Source: DRVP01 sp964604045 (GTDB lineage: Archaea; Thermoproteota; Bathyarchaeia; Bathyarchaeales; Bathycorpusculaceae). From it: DNA of 30,040 nucleotides. The position numbers were made by a program, and so were the translations under genes. A model generated the notes under the pieces. That model was not told the DNA's origin. It ran no database searches and was given only the letters and a program-made list of their open reading frames with translations. Below are positions 15,759 through 24,394 of this stretch, piece by piece (the stretch's first letter is position 1; the number at the start of each line of letters is the position of its first letter). The DNA is taken from NCBI GenBank assembly GCA_964604045.1, contig CAZRXM010000007.1:1-30040 (forward strand). Reading direction: 5' to 3'.

Positions 15759-16338
15759 CTCGGAAACTTCACATCTAACCAAGCAGAAGGAGAAGTTAAA
15801 CGAGCTAGCCTTAGTTGAGGCAGCATTGTACGTTTCAGGTCGCCCTTTAACAATATCCGAGTTATGCTCGGTTTTGAAAACTAGATCGCAGCGTAAAGTG
15901 AAAATGCTTGTGAAAAAGCTTATGCAAGAATATGCCAGCAGAGACACGGCTCTAGAAATTTTGGAGCTGAAGGATGACAGATACGTCATGCAGCTGAAAG
16001 CTGAGTTCACACCCTACGTTAAAAAGCTGGTTAGGAAACCGCTGCTTTCAACAGGTCCCCTTAAAACATTAGCCTACATCGCCCTAAGACAACCAGTCTC
16101 ACAGAAACGAGTTGTGGAAGTTCGAGGCCGCCACGCTTATGGACACATAAAACTCCTTAAGGAGATGGGGCTTATCGCTTCCGAAAGAAGGGGTCGTTCA
16201 GCTGTCTTAAAAACAACGGAGTACTTCGCGGATTATTTTGGCCTAAGCCACGACGTTCAAACAATGAAAAGAGAGTTAAGGAAAATCCTTGAAAAGGACA
16301 AAATATCGGAAAAAACCTTGGAAACCTTGGATTCTTAA
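15721..16338 (+). CDS. scpB: Segregation and condensation protein ScpB
   Basis: A 205-residue protein with two winged-helix domains. The first begins near residue 30 (ALVEAALYVSGRPLTISELCSVL) and the second near 115 (LKTLAYIALRQPVSQKRVVEVRG, then HIKLLKEMGLI). This pattern and the place after scpA identify ScpB, the kleisin-binding partner. The TTG at 15721 is the only ordinary start compatible with the first domain, since a stop codon lies two codons upstream. About 28 residues of disordered acidic/basic sequence precede the domain. The tail is a charged helix rich in Lys and Glu. Confidence 0.9.
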   Translation: MEAPALEARSQDNSETSHLTKQKEKLNELALVEAALYVSGRPLTISELCSVLKTRSQRKVKMLVKKLMQEYASRDTALEILELKDDRYVMQLKAEFTPYVKKLVRKPLLSTGPLKTLAYIALRQPVSQKRVVEVRGRHAYGHIKLLKEMGLIASERRGRSAVLKTTEYFADYFGLSHDVQTMKRELRKILEKDKISEKTLETLDS

Positions 16339-16355
16339 CACTTCGAAAAGGATAG

Positions 16356-16365
16356 GTTTATATTT
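16356..16365 (+). promoter_or_regulatory. TATA box for S8e
   Basis: GTTTATATTT lies in the short gap after scpB, about 44 bases before the preferred S8e ATG at 16408. A start near 16385 leaves a leader of roughly 20 bases carrying AAAGGGG. Confidence 0.55.
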
Positions 16366-16407
16366 CTAAGCAGCGTGATAGTGAACAAACCTGAAAAAGG
16401 GGTTAAA

Positions 16408-16806
16408 ATGTCTGTTTGGCATGGTGACCTGCACAAAAGAAAGCCGACTGGTGGCAAGAGGAAGCCTTACAGAGGCAAACGAAAATTTGAACAGGGCTCG
16501 TTCCCCACGGAGACGGTTCTAGGCGAACCAAAAAGGAAGGTTGAAAGGAGAAGAGGTGGAAACCTAAAGGTCAGAGTTTTAAGTGAAAAGTACGCGTGTG
16601 TAACTGACATAAAAACCGGCAAGACTCAAAAGGCAGAGATAATTCGTGTTGTCAAAAACCCTGCAAACGTTGACTATGATAGGAGAGGCGTTATAACAAA
16701 GGGCACAATCATAGAAACAAGCCTCGGACTCGCGCGGGTCACATCCCGTCCAGGTCAGAATGGTGTAATAAATGCTGTTTTAATTGGTGAAGAAGAAGCT
16801 GACTAA
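16408..16806 (+). CDS. rps8e: Ribosomal protein eS8 (S8e)
   Basis: Small-subunit protein of 132 residues. The basic N-terminus SVWHGDLHKRKPTGGKRKPYRGKRK is the family signature and is followed by the eS8 beta barrel, with ETSLGLARVTSRPGQNGVINA near the end. The longest frame begins at 16375, but AAAGGGG sits about six bases before the ATG at 16408, and the protein from that ATG begins exactly as other S8e proteins do. The gene converges on SRP19 with ten bases between stops. Confidence 0.96.
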   Translation: MSVWHGDLHKRKPTGGKRKPYRGKRKFEQGSFPTETVLGEPKRKVERRRGGNLKVRVLSEKYACVTDIKTGKTQKAEIIRVVKNPANVDYDRRGVITKGTIIETSLGLARVTSRPGQNGVINAVLIGEEEAD

Positions 16807-16816
16807 AAAAATCTAA

Positions 16817-17104
16817 CTAGACGCCGCGGATTCTCCGCAACTGCTTGGCAACTTCTTTTAACGTTCGATTTTTAGTTTCTTTTTTCGCTATAAGGAGCAT
16901 GCCTGTTCTTAGCCAAGGCGTTTTAGGGTAAAAGGCGTCGGGGATGAGCTCGTGTTCGAGGCCTAACTTTTCGGCGGCTTCTTTCAACTCCGAAACTTTC
17001 GGCGAGGGCACAGCCAGAGTTTTAGGTACTTTTCTCCCTTCTCTTCGCGTTTTTGTGGAGTCGAAGTACGCGGGCCATAGGATTACTTTGTCTTGCTTAC
17101 GCAT
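16817..17104 (-). CDS. srp19: Signal recognition particle subunit SRP19
   Basis: A 95-residue RNA-binding protein that docks on helices 6 and 8 of 7S RNA and readies it for SRP54. It begins KVILWPAYFDSTKTRREGRK, the conserved SRP19 opening with the TRREGR RNA-contact motif, and contains the PKTPWLRTGMLLI block. Size and order match archaeal SRP19. It is the last gene of the long minus-strand run, lying 18 bases after gltX, and may be read through from that unit. Confidence 0.95.
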   Translation of the reverse strand: MRKQDKVILWPAYFDSTKTRREGRKVPKTLAVPSPKVSELKEAAEKLGLEHELIPDAFYPKTPWLRTGMLLIAKKETKNRTLKEVAKQLRRIRGV

Positions 17105-17122
17105 CTTTTAATCAACTCTACT

Positions 17123-18901
17123 TTACTTGTGGGCGAAATAGGCTAGAATTTTCTCTTCGACTCTATCTATTCTTACAAAGCCAAATCTTTCAAACTGCAC
17201 TATTTCGTCGGGTTTAAGGTTCCCACATGCTTTTTCGGCTACTCCCTCGATGACGGCGGCATCCGGCATAACAACCTCGCATGGTATATCTTCCCCTATG
17301 GGAACCCAGTGTATCAGGGGTGCATTCATTTTTTTCGCGTCCTCATAAGCCTCGCTTAAAAAGGAGGCTTCAACAGCATACACTTCAACTCTATCGATTT
17401 TAATGTTGAAAAGCTCCATTAAGCGAACAGCCTTTCCAACGGCCAGATTTTTCAAATCTTCTCTTGAAATCCAAAATAGAGCGCTGGCTTCAGAGGTCCT
17501 TATGGTATATTCTCGGAAACCTCTACCAGGATGTTCGGGGTGAAGCCTAACCTTGACTGCAAATGTTTTCGGCACACCGTGCACTGTCAGCTGGATGGGA
17601 TTTGGCACAAAGAAGTAGCGGTTCACTTTTGGATCTAAGATTTTCCTGTTATATGCATAGAGGTTTTCCCAGCTTAAAACGACATCTGAAGTTTTTGGTC
17701 CTACATCGATTATGAGCCTTTTTATGGCCGCAGGGGTTATTCCACGCTTTCTCAAGGCTGCGAAAGTTGCCAACCTGGGGTCATCCCAACCCTTGTATAT
17801 GCCATCCCTAACTCCCTGGACAATTTTGGACTTGCTGAGGTGCGCCCCAACCATCTTAAGCCTACCATAATGTATGGCCTCCGGATACTTCCATCCAAGG
17901 TGACGGTACATGTATTCCTGGCGAACCATGTTTGTCAAGTGTTCCTTGCCCCTAATTATGTGCGTGACCCCCATCAAGTGGTCGTCTAGGCCGCATGCGA
18001 AGTTGTAGAGGGGCCAGACGCGGTATTTGCTTCCAACCCTCGGGTGGGGAAACTTTTCGGTGTCTATTATGCGTAGGGCTGGCCAGTCTCTGACGGCTGG
18101 ATTTGGATGGTTCAAATCCGTTTTTATGCGTACGACAGCCTCACCCTCGTTGTAGCCTCCATTCAGCATGCGCTGCCACCTTTCCATGTGATCCTCTGGT
18201 GGCAGCTCGCGGCATGGGCATGGTTTTTGGGCTAAAACTTTTTCTCTGAAAGTTTGAGGTTGGCATGTGCATACGTAAGCGTTTCCGCCTTCAAGCAGCT
18301 TCTCCGCATACTCGTAATAAATTGGTATTCTGTCGCTTTGAATATATTCCTCGTCAGGTTTGCATTCCAACCATGCAAGGTCTTCACGTATGCGATCATA
18401 AAACTCTAGAACGGGTTTTTTCTGCTTCGGGTCAGTGTCCTCAAACCTTAGGATGAACTTTCCATTATACATGCGGGCATACTCGTAGCTAAGAACTATA
18501 GCCCTAGCTGAACCAAGATGGAGAACGCAGTCGGGGTTTGGTGAGAAACGCGTAACAATTTTCTGGTACTTGTCCACGTTTGGCAGAGGTGGAAGCTTTT
18601 TTTCTTCGATTTTCTCCCTCACAAGCAGTTGGGGCCAATTCTCTTCAACTAGGCGTTTCTGTTCATCTAATGGAATACTATTAACTTCATCAACTACCTT
18701 ATTTACTAGAGCCGCTACCTCCCTTACTTTCGTTCGCAGTCCTGGTTTTTCGGCCAAAACCTTGCCCATGACGGGTCCTGTTTGAGCTTTTCCGTCATGT
18801 TTGATGGCGTTTAGTAAAGCGAATTTACGTATTAGCTCCTCTAATTCTCTGGAAAGCTCTGTCAAGTTTGGTTCTCGCTTCCCTCTATATTTTTCTTTCA
18901 A
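17123..18901 (-). CDS. gltX: Glutamyl-tRNA synthetase (archaeal type)
   Basis: A class I synthetase of 592 residues. An archaeal N-terminal extension of about 110 residues precedes the Rossmann domain. The HIGH-equivalent is HLGS at about 128-131 and the KMSKS-equivalent is HLSKSKI at 354-360. A zinc-ligand pattern CTC...CPC (Cys211, 213, 228, 230) fits the acceptor-binding insertion. The C-terminal half is the all-beta anticodon domain of the GluRS-B/GlnRS type, not the helical bacterial kind. The start is a TTG at 18901 inside the end of the prenyl synthase gene (17-base overlap); a TTG at 18865 is possible. I call GluRS, not GlnRS, because archaea lack GlnRS. Confidence 0.95.
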   Translation of the reverse strand: MKEKYRGKREPNLTELSRELEELIRKFALLNAIKHDGKAQTGPVMGKVLAEKPGLRTKVREVAALVNKVVDEVNSIPLDEQKRLVEENWPQLLVREKIEEKKLPPLPNVDKYQKIVTRFSPNPDCVLHLGSARAIVLSYEYARMYNGKFILRFEDTDPKQKKPVLEFYDRIREDLAWLECKPDEEYIQSDRIPIYYEYAEKLLEGGNAYVCTCQPQTFREKVLAQKPCPCRELPPEDHMERWQRMLNGGYNEGEAVVRIKTDLNHPNPAVRDWPALRIIDTEKFPHPRVGSKYRVWPLYNFACGLDDHLMGVTHIIRGKEHLTNMVRQEYMYRHLGWKYPEAIHYGRLKMVGAHLSKSKIVQGVRDGIYKGWDDPRLATFAALRKRGITPAAIKRLIIDVGPKTSDVVLSWENLYAYNRKILDPKVNRYFFVPNPIQLTVHGVPKTFAVKVRLHPEHPGRGFREYTIRTSEASALFWISREDLKNLAVGKAVRLMELFNIKIDRVEVYAVEASFLSEAYEDAKKMNAPLIHWVPIGEDIPCEVVMPDAAVIEGVAEKACGNLKPDEIVQFERFGFVRIDRVEEKILAYFAHK

Positions 18902-19955
18902 TAAGGAATTTGGCGAAGGCGTCTAATTTTTCCTTTGCTTCTGAGGGTGGAAGAAGCTTTTCCACTTCTTTCCAGCTTTCTTCAACAATTTTTCTCGCGA
19001 AGTTTTTGGCATAATCTATTGAACCATATTTTTGCATGATGGCTATCGCCTCGTCCCTAAGCCTTTGATCTGAAGTGTGCATCCTCAAGATTTCGATTAG
19101 CCTTTTCCGATCCCTGTTGCTTGCAACCTTCAAGGTATGGATAACGATTAAAGTGCGTTTTCCTTCGGTTATGTCTTGCCCTCTACCTCCCTTCCTTTCC
19201 GCAAACTCTTGTCCTGTCAAGTCTAAAATGTCATCTTGAATTTGAAAGGCTATGCCTATACTTTCCGCGAAGGTTCCCAGTTTTTCAACGAGATTTTCGC
19301 CGGCGTCGGCTAAAACTGCGGCCATTTTAGCCGCCATTCTCGCTAAAGTGCCGGTTTTGTAGGCGCACATTTGAAGGTAGTCCTCTTCATTAATTTGGTC
19401 AGCGTTGGCCAAGCCTTTATGCCACGCTATATCCATTGCTTGTCCAAGACTGAGGTTTATCATTTCTTGAACATAGATCTCATATATTCTCGCCAGTTTC
19501 TCCACACCAAGTTTTTCCCGGTTTTCCATTAGAGGAAGAAGCGGTAAATAGTACATAGTGTTTCCAGCGTTCACGGCGATGTCGATACCATAGATTCTGT
19601 AGGTACATGGTTTCCCTCTTCGATATTCAGAGGAATCTTCAATATCATCTATCATCAAGGTTCCATTATGGACGACCTCTGGAATTATGGCGTAGTCAAC
19701 GTAATCTTCAGGGTTTTTACCTAAAGCTTCACATATGAGCAGAAAAAGCGTTGGACGCCACCGTTTTCCTCCCCGGTCTAGGAACTCCCAGATTGGTTCA
19801 GCCAGCGCCTTGTTTAAGGCTTCAGTGTTATGGGAGTATCTTGGCGGGTTAATCTTAAAGATTAGGGCGTTTTCGGTGAAAATTCTTGGAATATACTTTT
19901 CGATAGCTTTGTTTATGAGCTGGGCTTTCTCTTCCAAAAGTTTTTCAATGCTCAT
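18885..19955 (-). CDS. idsA: Polyprenyl (geranylgeranyl/farnesyl-type) diphosphate synthase
   Basis: All-trans isoprenyl diphosphate synthase condensing IPP with allylic diphosphates to give the chains of archaeal ether lipids. The first aspartate-rich motif is DDIED (residues 103-107, followed by RRG) and the second is DDILD (241-245), preceded by FQIQ. GGKRWRP near 62-68 is the substrate-binding block. The residue five before the first aspartate is glycine, which in this family usually permits a chain of C20 or longer; product length is my inference. GGAGG lies about eight bases before the ATG. It is clustered with IPP isomerase, isopentenyl phosphate kinase and mevalonate kinase. Confidence 0.92.
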   Translation of the reverse strand: MSIEKLLEEKAQLINKAIEKYIPRIFTENALIFKINPPRYSHNTEALNKALAEPIWEFLDRGGKRWRPTLFLLICEALGKNPEDYVDYAIIPEVVHNGTLMIDDIEDSSEYRRGKPCTYRIYGIDIAVNAGNTMYYLPLLPLMENREKLGVEKLARIYEIYVQEMINLSLGQAMDIAWHKGLANADQINEEDYLQMCAYKTGTLARMAAKMAAVLADAGENLVEKLGTFAESIGIAFQIQDDILDLTGQEFAERKGGRGQDITEGKRTLIVIHTLKVASNRDRKRLIEILRMHTSDQRLRDEAIAIMQKYGSIDYAKNFARKIVEESWKEVEKLLPPSEAKEKLDAFAKFLIERKI

Positions 19956-19957
19956 TT

Positions 19958-21064
19958 TTAGGTTCCTCCCCTTCTGGCGTAATATTCAACGTCAAACCCT
20001 CTGAGCCTTAGCCATTCCGCGGTTTTCCCGGTTATAACTAAGGGTACTCTTTGCAGTTGCTGGAGCTTCTCGGCGCCGACCAAAAACATGGCATTCTTCA
20101 ACTCTTCAATAAGTATAGTTAACATTTTCCTCGTTTTTCTCAAACCCCCCTCCACGGCGGTTTGCAAAACTGGCTGAGCTAAACTTGCTAGGCTTGCACC
20201 AAGAGCCAAAGCTTTAGCCGCGTCCAACCCGCTGCGTATACCTCCGGACGCTATTATTGGAACTTTGACTGTTTGAACGACTTCCACGAGGCTTATGGCC
20301 GTGGGGATCCCCCAATCCCAGAAAGTGTCGCCTAACCTTCGACGGTGAAAGTTTCTTTCACCTTTCGCACGGAAAAACTCAACAGCGGCGAAGCTTGTGC
20401 CACCAGCACCACTAACATCTATTCCGTCGACGCCTACAGATTCCAGTTTTTTAGCCTCTTCAGCAGCTATTCCAGCTCCTGTTTCCTTCACTATTACTGG
20501 CTTATCGATTTCTTTGACGATTTCACCTATTCTCTCAAGAACTCCTTGGAAACTTGTTTCGCCTTCCGGCTGGACGGCTTCTTGAAGCGGGTTCAAGTGT
20601 ATGGCAATGGCATCTGCATCGATCATTTCAATGGCTTTCTGAACTTCTTTTATGCCGTATCCTCTAACAAGCTGAGCTCCGCCTATGTTCGCCACCAAGA
20701 AGGCTGTTGGAGCCTTTTTCCTAACAACTGCGAAAGTTTTCTCAAGACGCCTATCCTCTAGAGCAGCTCTCTGACTTCCAACACCCATCCCAAGCCCTAG
20801 TTCCTCCACAACCGTGGCTATAACAGCGTTGATTTTTTTCGCTTCGCTTGTCCCGCCTGTTAGAGCGCTCACCATGATGGGTGCTGAAAACCTATGGTTA
20901 AAAACATTTGTTGCTAAGTCTACTTTTTCCTTGTCAATTTCCGGTAAGGCTTTGTGAACGAAATGGACGTCTTCGAACCCTGTGGTGTTTTTTCTCGCCT
21001 GAACGTTGTAGGTTGTTGCTATTCGAATGTGGTCTGCTTTCCGTTTTCTTGTTTTTTCAGCCAA
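19958..21064 (-). CDS. fni: Isopentenyl-diphosphate isomerase, type 2 (FMN-dependent)
   Basis: Interconverts IPP and DMAPP using reduced FMN. Family blocks are present in order: KADHIRIA at the start, SAPIMVSALTGGTSEAKKIN, GMGVGSQRAAL, the HLNPLQEAVQPEGETSF active-site block with its conserved Gln and Glu, VIVKETGAGI, DVSGAGGTSFAAVE, and ASGGIRSGLDAAKALALGA, the FMN phosphate loop. 368 residues is normal. The TTG start has GGAG about seven bases upstream. It sits three bases from the next gene on each side, consistent with a tight isoprenoid operon. Confidence 0.96.
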   Translation of the reverse strand: MAEKTRKRKADHIRIATTYNVQARKNTTGFEDVHFVHKALPEIDKEKVDLATNVFNHRFSAPIMVSALTGGTSEAKKINAVIATVVEELGLGMGVGSQRAALEDRRLEKTFAVVRKKAPTAFLVANIGGAQLVRGYGIKEVQKAIEMIDADAIAIHLNPLQEAVQPEGETSFQGVLERIGEIVKEIDKPVIVKETGAGIAAEEAKKLESVGVDGIDVSGAGGTSFAAVEFFRAKGERNFHRRRLGDTFWDWGIPTAISLVEVVQTVKVPIIASGGIRSGLDAAKALALGASLASLAQPVLQTAVEGGLRKTRKMLTILIEELKNAMFLVGAEKLQQLQRVPLVITGKTAEWLRLRGFDVEYYARRGGT

Positions 21065-21067
21065 CGA

Positions 21068-21868
21068 TCACTCCTTCTCTATGAGGGTGCCCCTCACTTT
21101 TTCTCCTTTAAGGGCTTTGTAAATGTATTTTGGTTTAGAGGCGTTCACAATCAATACGGGTATGCCTCGCTCTATGGCAGGTATCAGTTCGGCAATTTTG
21201 TTTGACATGCCGCCCGTCACGTCGCATGCACTTGAGCCAACAAGTTTCCCTTGAATCTCCATAAGCTCGTTCAACCTTAAATGTTCAAACATTTTTGCCC
21301 CTGAGTTGGTCTTCGGATCTGCGTCGTAAAGGCCGTCTACGTCTACACCTATCACTATTTTCTCCGCCTCGAGTTTTAAAGCCAAAAAGGCTGTTATTTG
21401 GTCTCCAGATAAGATCGTGAAGCCCAGCTCTGTGTCTAGGACTGCATCGCCATAGAGGACAGGGATAAAACCCATTTCTAAGAGTTTTTTCAGCAAACCT
21501 TCTTCAAAACATGCTATCCTGCCGTTTTTGGTTAGCATGCAGGAAGATGGAGCCATGCTTAGGGCGGGTATGCCCCGCCATATTAAGGCGTCCATGAAAA
21601 GCCCGTTAAGCACAGTCATAACGTGGTGGGTTTCCGCAAAACCTATTATTTGTGCTGGATCCCTAAAACCCCCTTTTATTGCGTATTTCTGCGCCACTGG
21701 GTGACCGAAGCTCCCTCCACCGTGAACTATGATCAGGTTCTTTGGTTGGGCTTCGAGGATTTCGTCGGCTAGGCGGCTTATTGCATCCATGCGTACACCC
21801 ATTTCCATGTTTTTGTCAGTTATGACGGAGCCACCTATCTTTAGAATAGTTGGTCTAACATATTTCAA
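21068..21868 (-). CDS. ipk: Isopentenyl phosphate kinase
   Basis: Amino-acid-kinase-fold enzyme that phosphorylates isopentenyl phosphate to IPP, the final step of the archaeal mevalonate pathway variants. It carries the Lys-Gly-Gly nucleotide loop ILKIGGSVITDK and HGGGSFGHPVA, whose last His is the substrate-binding/catalytic residue in characterised enzymes. Further conserved blocks are ILSGDQITAFLAL, GVDVDGLYDADP and DVTGGMSNKI. The open frame begins with ATG at 21883, but AAGGTG there lies six bases before a TTG at 21868, which also reduces the overlap with mevalonate kinase; I choose the TTG and keep the ATG as alternative. The order mvk-ipk-fni-idsA follows the pathway. Confidence 0.93.
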   Translation of the reverse strand: MKYVRPTILKIGGSVITDKNMEMGVRMDAISRLADEILEAQPKNLIIVHGGGSFGHPVAQKYAIKGGFRDPAQIIGFAETHHVMTVLNGLFMDALIWRGIPALSMAPSSCMLTKNGRIACFEEGLLKKLLEMGFIPVLYGDAVLDTELGFTILSGDQITAFLALKLEAEKIVIGVDVDGLYDADPKTNSGAKMFEHLRLNELMEIQGKLVGSSACDVTGGMSNKIAELIPAIERGIPVLIVNASKPKYIYKALKGEKVRGTLIEKE

Positions 21869-22841
21869 TTCTAACACCTTCATCTGTTTTCCTAGCTATA
21901 AAGGCGCTGGCTCCAGCTCTCTGAACAGCTTCCAAAACTTTTTCGAGTTTTTCCCTAGATGCAAGGGCTATCATGCACCCGCCGCCTCCAGCGCCTGTTA
22001 GTTTAGCACCAAATGCTCCGGCTTTACGGGCGGCGTTTATGAGCCATTCAAGGGATTCGTCTGAAACCCCCAAGCCATATAACAACGCGTGGTTTATGTT
22101 CATCAGTTCCCCGAGAGTTTGAAGATCGCCTTCCCTTAACGCATTCACAGCTTGAAGCACTATTTCCCTGGCCGTCCGCATCATGGGCTCGACGATCTGT
22201 GGATATTTGTCCCTTAACTCGCGGACCTTTGCAACTTGAACGCGGGTTGATCTTCCAATACCTGTGTTGCCAACTACGAGCGGAATATCTGCTCTGACTT
22301 CAATGGGCTTAAAGCCTGTATCAAGCTGGAAGAGCATGGTCCCTCCGAAAGTCGATATTGCCGGGTCTACTCCGGAGGGTGTGCCATGCATGATTTTCTC
22401 GGCTTCGAAGGCTATGCGGAAAATGTCCTCTTTGGGCATTTTGACGGCTAATGCTGTGCTAACAGCTGCAGCCACGGCGGAAGCCACAGCAGCTGATGAG
22501 CCAAGTCCAGCTGCAACGGGCACTGTTGAGCTGACTTCAATGTTTAAACCGACTTTTTCTCCAGCTTTTTCCCAAACCTTTTCCACAGCACACTTGATTG
22601 GTTCAAGCTTTATTTTTGCCTCTTTTGGGTCGCCTTTTTCAACTTTGATGTTACCGTTTTCAAAGAGGGCCGACAAGCCAAGGTTTTGTGACCGTATGAA
22701 CAGTTTTTTGTCTTGGCGAGTTTCCACCCTGGCGTAGGCTCTTTTGTCTATGGCTAAAACGATGGCTGGTTCACCGTAAACGACGAAGTGTTCTCCGAAA
22801 AGAATCACTTTGGCGGGAGCTGAGGCGACAACTACCCCCAT
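21855..22841 (-). CDS. mvk: Mevalonate kinase
   Basis: GHMP-family kinase forming 5-phosphomevalonate. Motif 1 is SAPAKVILFGEHFVVYGEPA (residues 7-26), motif 2 is PVAAGLGSSAAVASA (108-122) and motif 3 is KLTGAGGGGCMIAL near the C-terminus. The catalytic Glu148 (EAEKIMHG) and Asp159 (PSGVDPA) are in place. 328 residues is usual for the archaeal enzyme. The ATG at 22841 lies eight bases after the MEMO gene. The later enzymes of the pathway (phosphomevalonate dehydratase/decarboxylase) are not in the window; the presence of ipk implies an archaeal-type route. Confidence 0.95.
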   Translation of the reverse strand: MGVVVASAPAKVILFGEHFVVYGEPAIVLAIDKRAYARVETRQDKKLFIRSQNLGLSALFENGNIKVEKGDPKEAKIKLEPIKCAVEKVWEKAGEKVGLNIEVSSTVPVAAGLGSSAAVASAVAAAVSTALAVKMPKEDIFRIAFEAEKIMHGTPSGVDPAISTFGGTMLFQLDTGFKPIEVRADIPLVVGNTGIGRSTRVQVAKVRELRDKYPQIVEPMMRTAREIVLQAVNALREGDLQTLGELMNINHALLYGLGVSDESLEWLINAARKAGAFGAKLTGAGGGGCMIALASREKLEKVLEAVQRAGASAFIARKTDEGVRIEIC

Positions 22842-22849
22842 TCCAAACC

Positions 22850-23701
22850 CTATTTCGTAAATTGCACGGCGGCGTACCCAACAACAGCTGAGTAGTCGCC
22901 ACTAACATCTCCACTGGTCTTGTAACATAATAATTTTGCCTCTTTCGCCCCCAAAGCCTTAACGGCGGTGATGAGGGCGACTATTGGGCCGTAGCCGCAT
23001 GCAGAAACTTGATGCTCTTCAATGATGGAATAAAACTTCACTTCATCCATTTCTAAAACAGCCTGAAGGACCGTTTTATCTTTCCTCTCTGCCACCCTAT
23101 GAGGTTCATAATGTGTCATATCTGAAGAAGCTATAATTACAGAGTTTTTTCCCGCCAAAATCTTGGCTGTGGCTCGCCCCACCTCCATAGATGAACGCAA
23201 ATCCTGCATCATAAAGCATATAGGCACTATTTTAAAATTTGAGCCAAAAAGGTACTGTAGAAACGGAAGCTGAACCTCAATTGAGTGTTCATAGCGGTGA
23301 GCAACATCGTCAACATCGATTATGCGGGATTCTTTAACAATCTGGTTCGCCGTTTCACCGTCAACCTCAACGTCTCCTAAGGGTGTACGCCAAACACCCT
23401 CATTCATTATGGCTAAAGCGCTTCCATACCCTGTGTGATTGGGACCAAAAATAACTACGGTTTCCGGTCTTCCATCCAACGCCAAACTGTAATAGGCGTG
23501 AGCTGCAACAGGCCCGGAATACATGTATCCAGCATGGGGACTGACAAGCCCAACTATCCGCCTTGGGCCAGCTTCGGTGACTGATGGAATTTTCCCAGGT
23601 CCAAGTTCGTGGAGAAAACACTTTTCAATTTGCCTTTTCAAGGCTTCGGCTGTTCCAGCGTAGAAGGCTCCGGCTTGGCATGGATGCCTAACCTTCACCA
23701 T
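22850..23701 (-). CDS. MEMO1 family protein (AmmeMemoRadiSam protein B)
   Basis: A 283-residue protein of the MEMO family, related in fold to non-haem iron dioxygenases. The putative metal-site residues correspond to His56 (SPHAGYMYSGP), His89 (FGPNHTGY), His197 (SSDMTHYEPH) and Cys235 (SACGYGPI), matching the human arrangement. It opens with VRHPCQAGAFY, the family start. Its biochemical role in archaea is unsettled. It lies between ribosomal protein S2 and mevalonate kinase, a neighbourhood that recurs widely in archaea. The AMMECR1 and radical-SAM partners often associated with it are not here. Confidence 0.93.
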   Translation of the reverse strand: MVKVRHPCQAGAFYAGTAEALKRQIEKCFLHELGPGKIPSVTEAGPRRIVGLVSPHAGYMYSGPVAAHAYYSLALDGRPETVVIFGPNHTGYGSALAIMNEGVWRTPLGDVEVDGETANQIVKESRIIDVDDVAHRYEHSIEVQLPFLQYLFGSNFKIVPICFMMQDLRSSMEVGRATAKILAGKNSVIIASSDMTHYEPHRVAERKDKTVLQAVLEMDEVKFYSIIEEHQVSACGYGPIVALITAVKALGAKEAKLLCYKTSGDVSGDYSAVVGYAAVQFTK

Positions 23702-23706
23702 CTACG

Positions 23707-24378
23707 CTAGCTTCCCTCCTCTTCTTTGGAGATTTTAGCCTCAAAATCCTCAATCGTTAAGGGCGGATCCTTGTCCGGAAGGAGTTCTCCTCTTTCCCGA
23801 AGCACCTGTCTAGCCAGAAGCCAGTATATGACGGCTAGCGCCCTCCTCCCCTTGTTGTTTGTTGGAATTACGAGGTCTACCCCGGAAAAATCGTTGTCAG
23901 TGCTGCATAAAGCCACCACTGGGATGCCCACGGAGGCGGCTTCCTTTAATGCTTGAGAATCGGCTCTTGGGTCGGAGACTATTATCACGTCCGGCTCAAT
24001 GCGGTTTGGATAGAGTGGGTTAGACAGCAACCCGGGAATGAAACGACCCACAACCGGTATGGCTCCTGTAAGCTCACAGAACTTTCTAACGGGCTCTTGA
24101 GCGTAAAGCCTCGTGGCCGCAGCTGCCACTCTATGAGGTTCAAACCTTGCCAAAAACTTGGCTGCAATTCTTATGCGTTCATCCGTCTTCTTAATGTCAA
24201 GTACGAAAAGCCCGTCAGGTCTAACGCGGTAAATAAATTGTTCCATGTCCTTTGTTTTCATTCTGGTTCCTATGTGTATTCCAGCTGACAACAGTATATC
24301 TCGTGGTAGTAGAAGCTCTTCTTCAGCACTTACGCCTATTTCTTCCTCAACTTTTTCCTTTTTAGGCTCTTCGCTCAA
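23707..24378 (-). CDS. rpsB: Ribosomal protein uS2
   Basis: Small-subunit protein S2. Conserved blocks: LLSAGIHIGTRMKTKDMEQFIYRVRPDGLFVLDIKKTDERI (split here by family helices), TGAIPVVGRFIPGLLSNP, DVIIVSDPRADSQALKEAASVGIPVVALCSTDN and IPTNNKGRRALAVIYWLLAR. The longest frame starts with GTG at 24432, 38 bases inside enolase. A TTG at 24378 is preceded by GGTGGA nine bases upstream and begins 17 bases after the enolase stop, so I prefer it (223 residues). The N-terminus before LLLPRD is acidic and probably disordered either way. C-terminal acidic tail KISKEEEGS. Confidence 0.93.
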   Translation of the reverse strand: MSEEPKKEKVEEEIGVSAEEELLLPRDILLSAGIHIGTRMKTKDMEQFIYRVRPDGLFVLDIKKTDERIRIAAKFLARFEPHRVAAAATRLYAQEPVRKFCELTGAIPVVGRFIPGLLSNPLYPNRIEPDVIIVSDPRADSQALKEAASVGIPVVALCSTDNDFSGVDLVIPTNNKGRRALAVIYWLLARQVLRERGELLPDKDPPLTIEDFEAKISKEEEGS

Positions 24379-24394
24379 ACTTTCATCTCCACCA

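Noticed and set aside
20345..20761. 138-residue plus-strand open frame
   Set aside because: Antisense to the well-conserved type 2 IPP isomerase; no ribosome-binding site and an implausible Phe/Ser/Tyr-rich composition.
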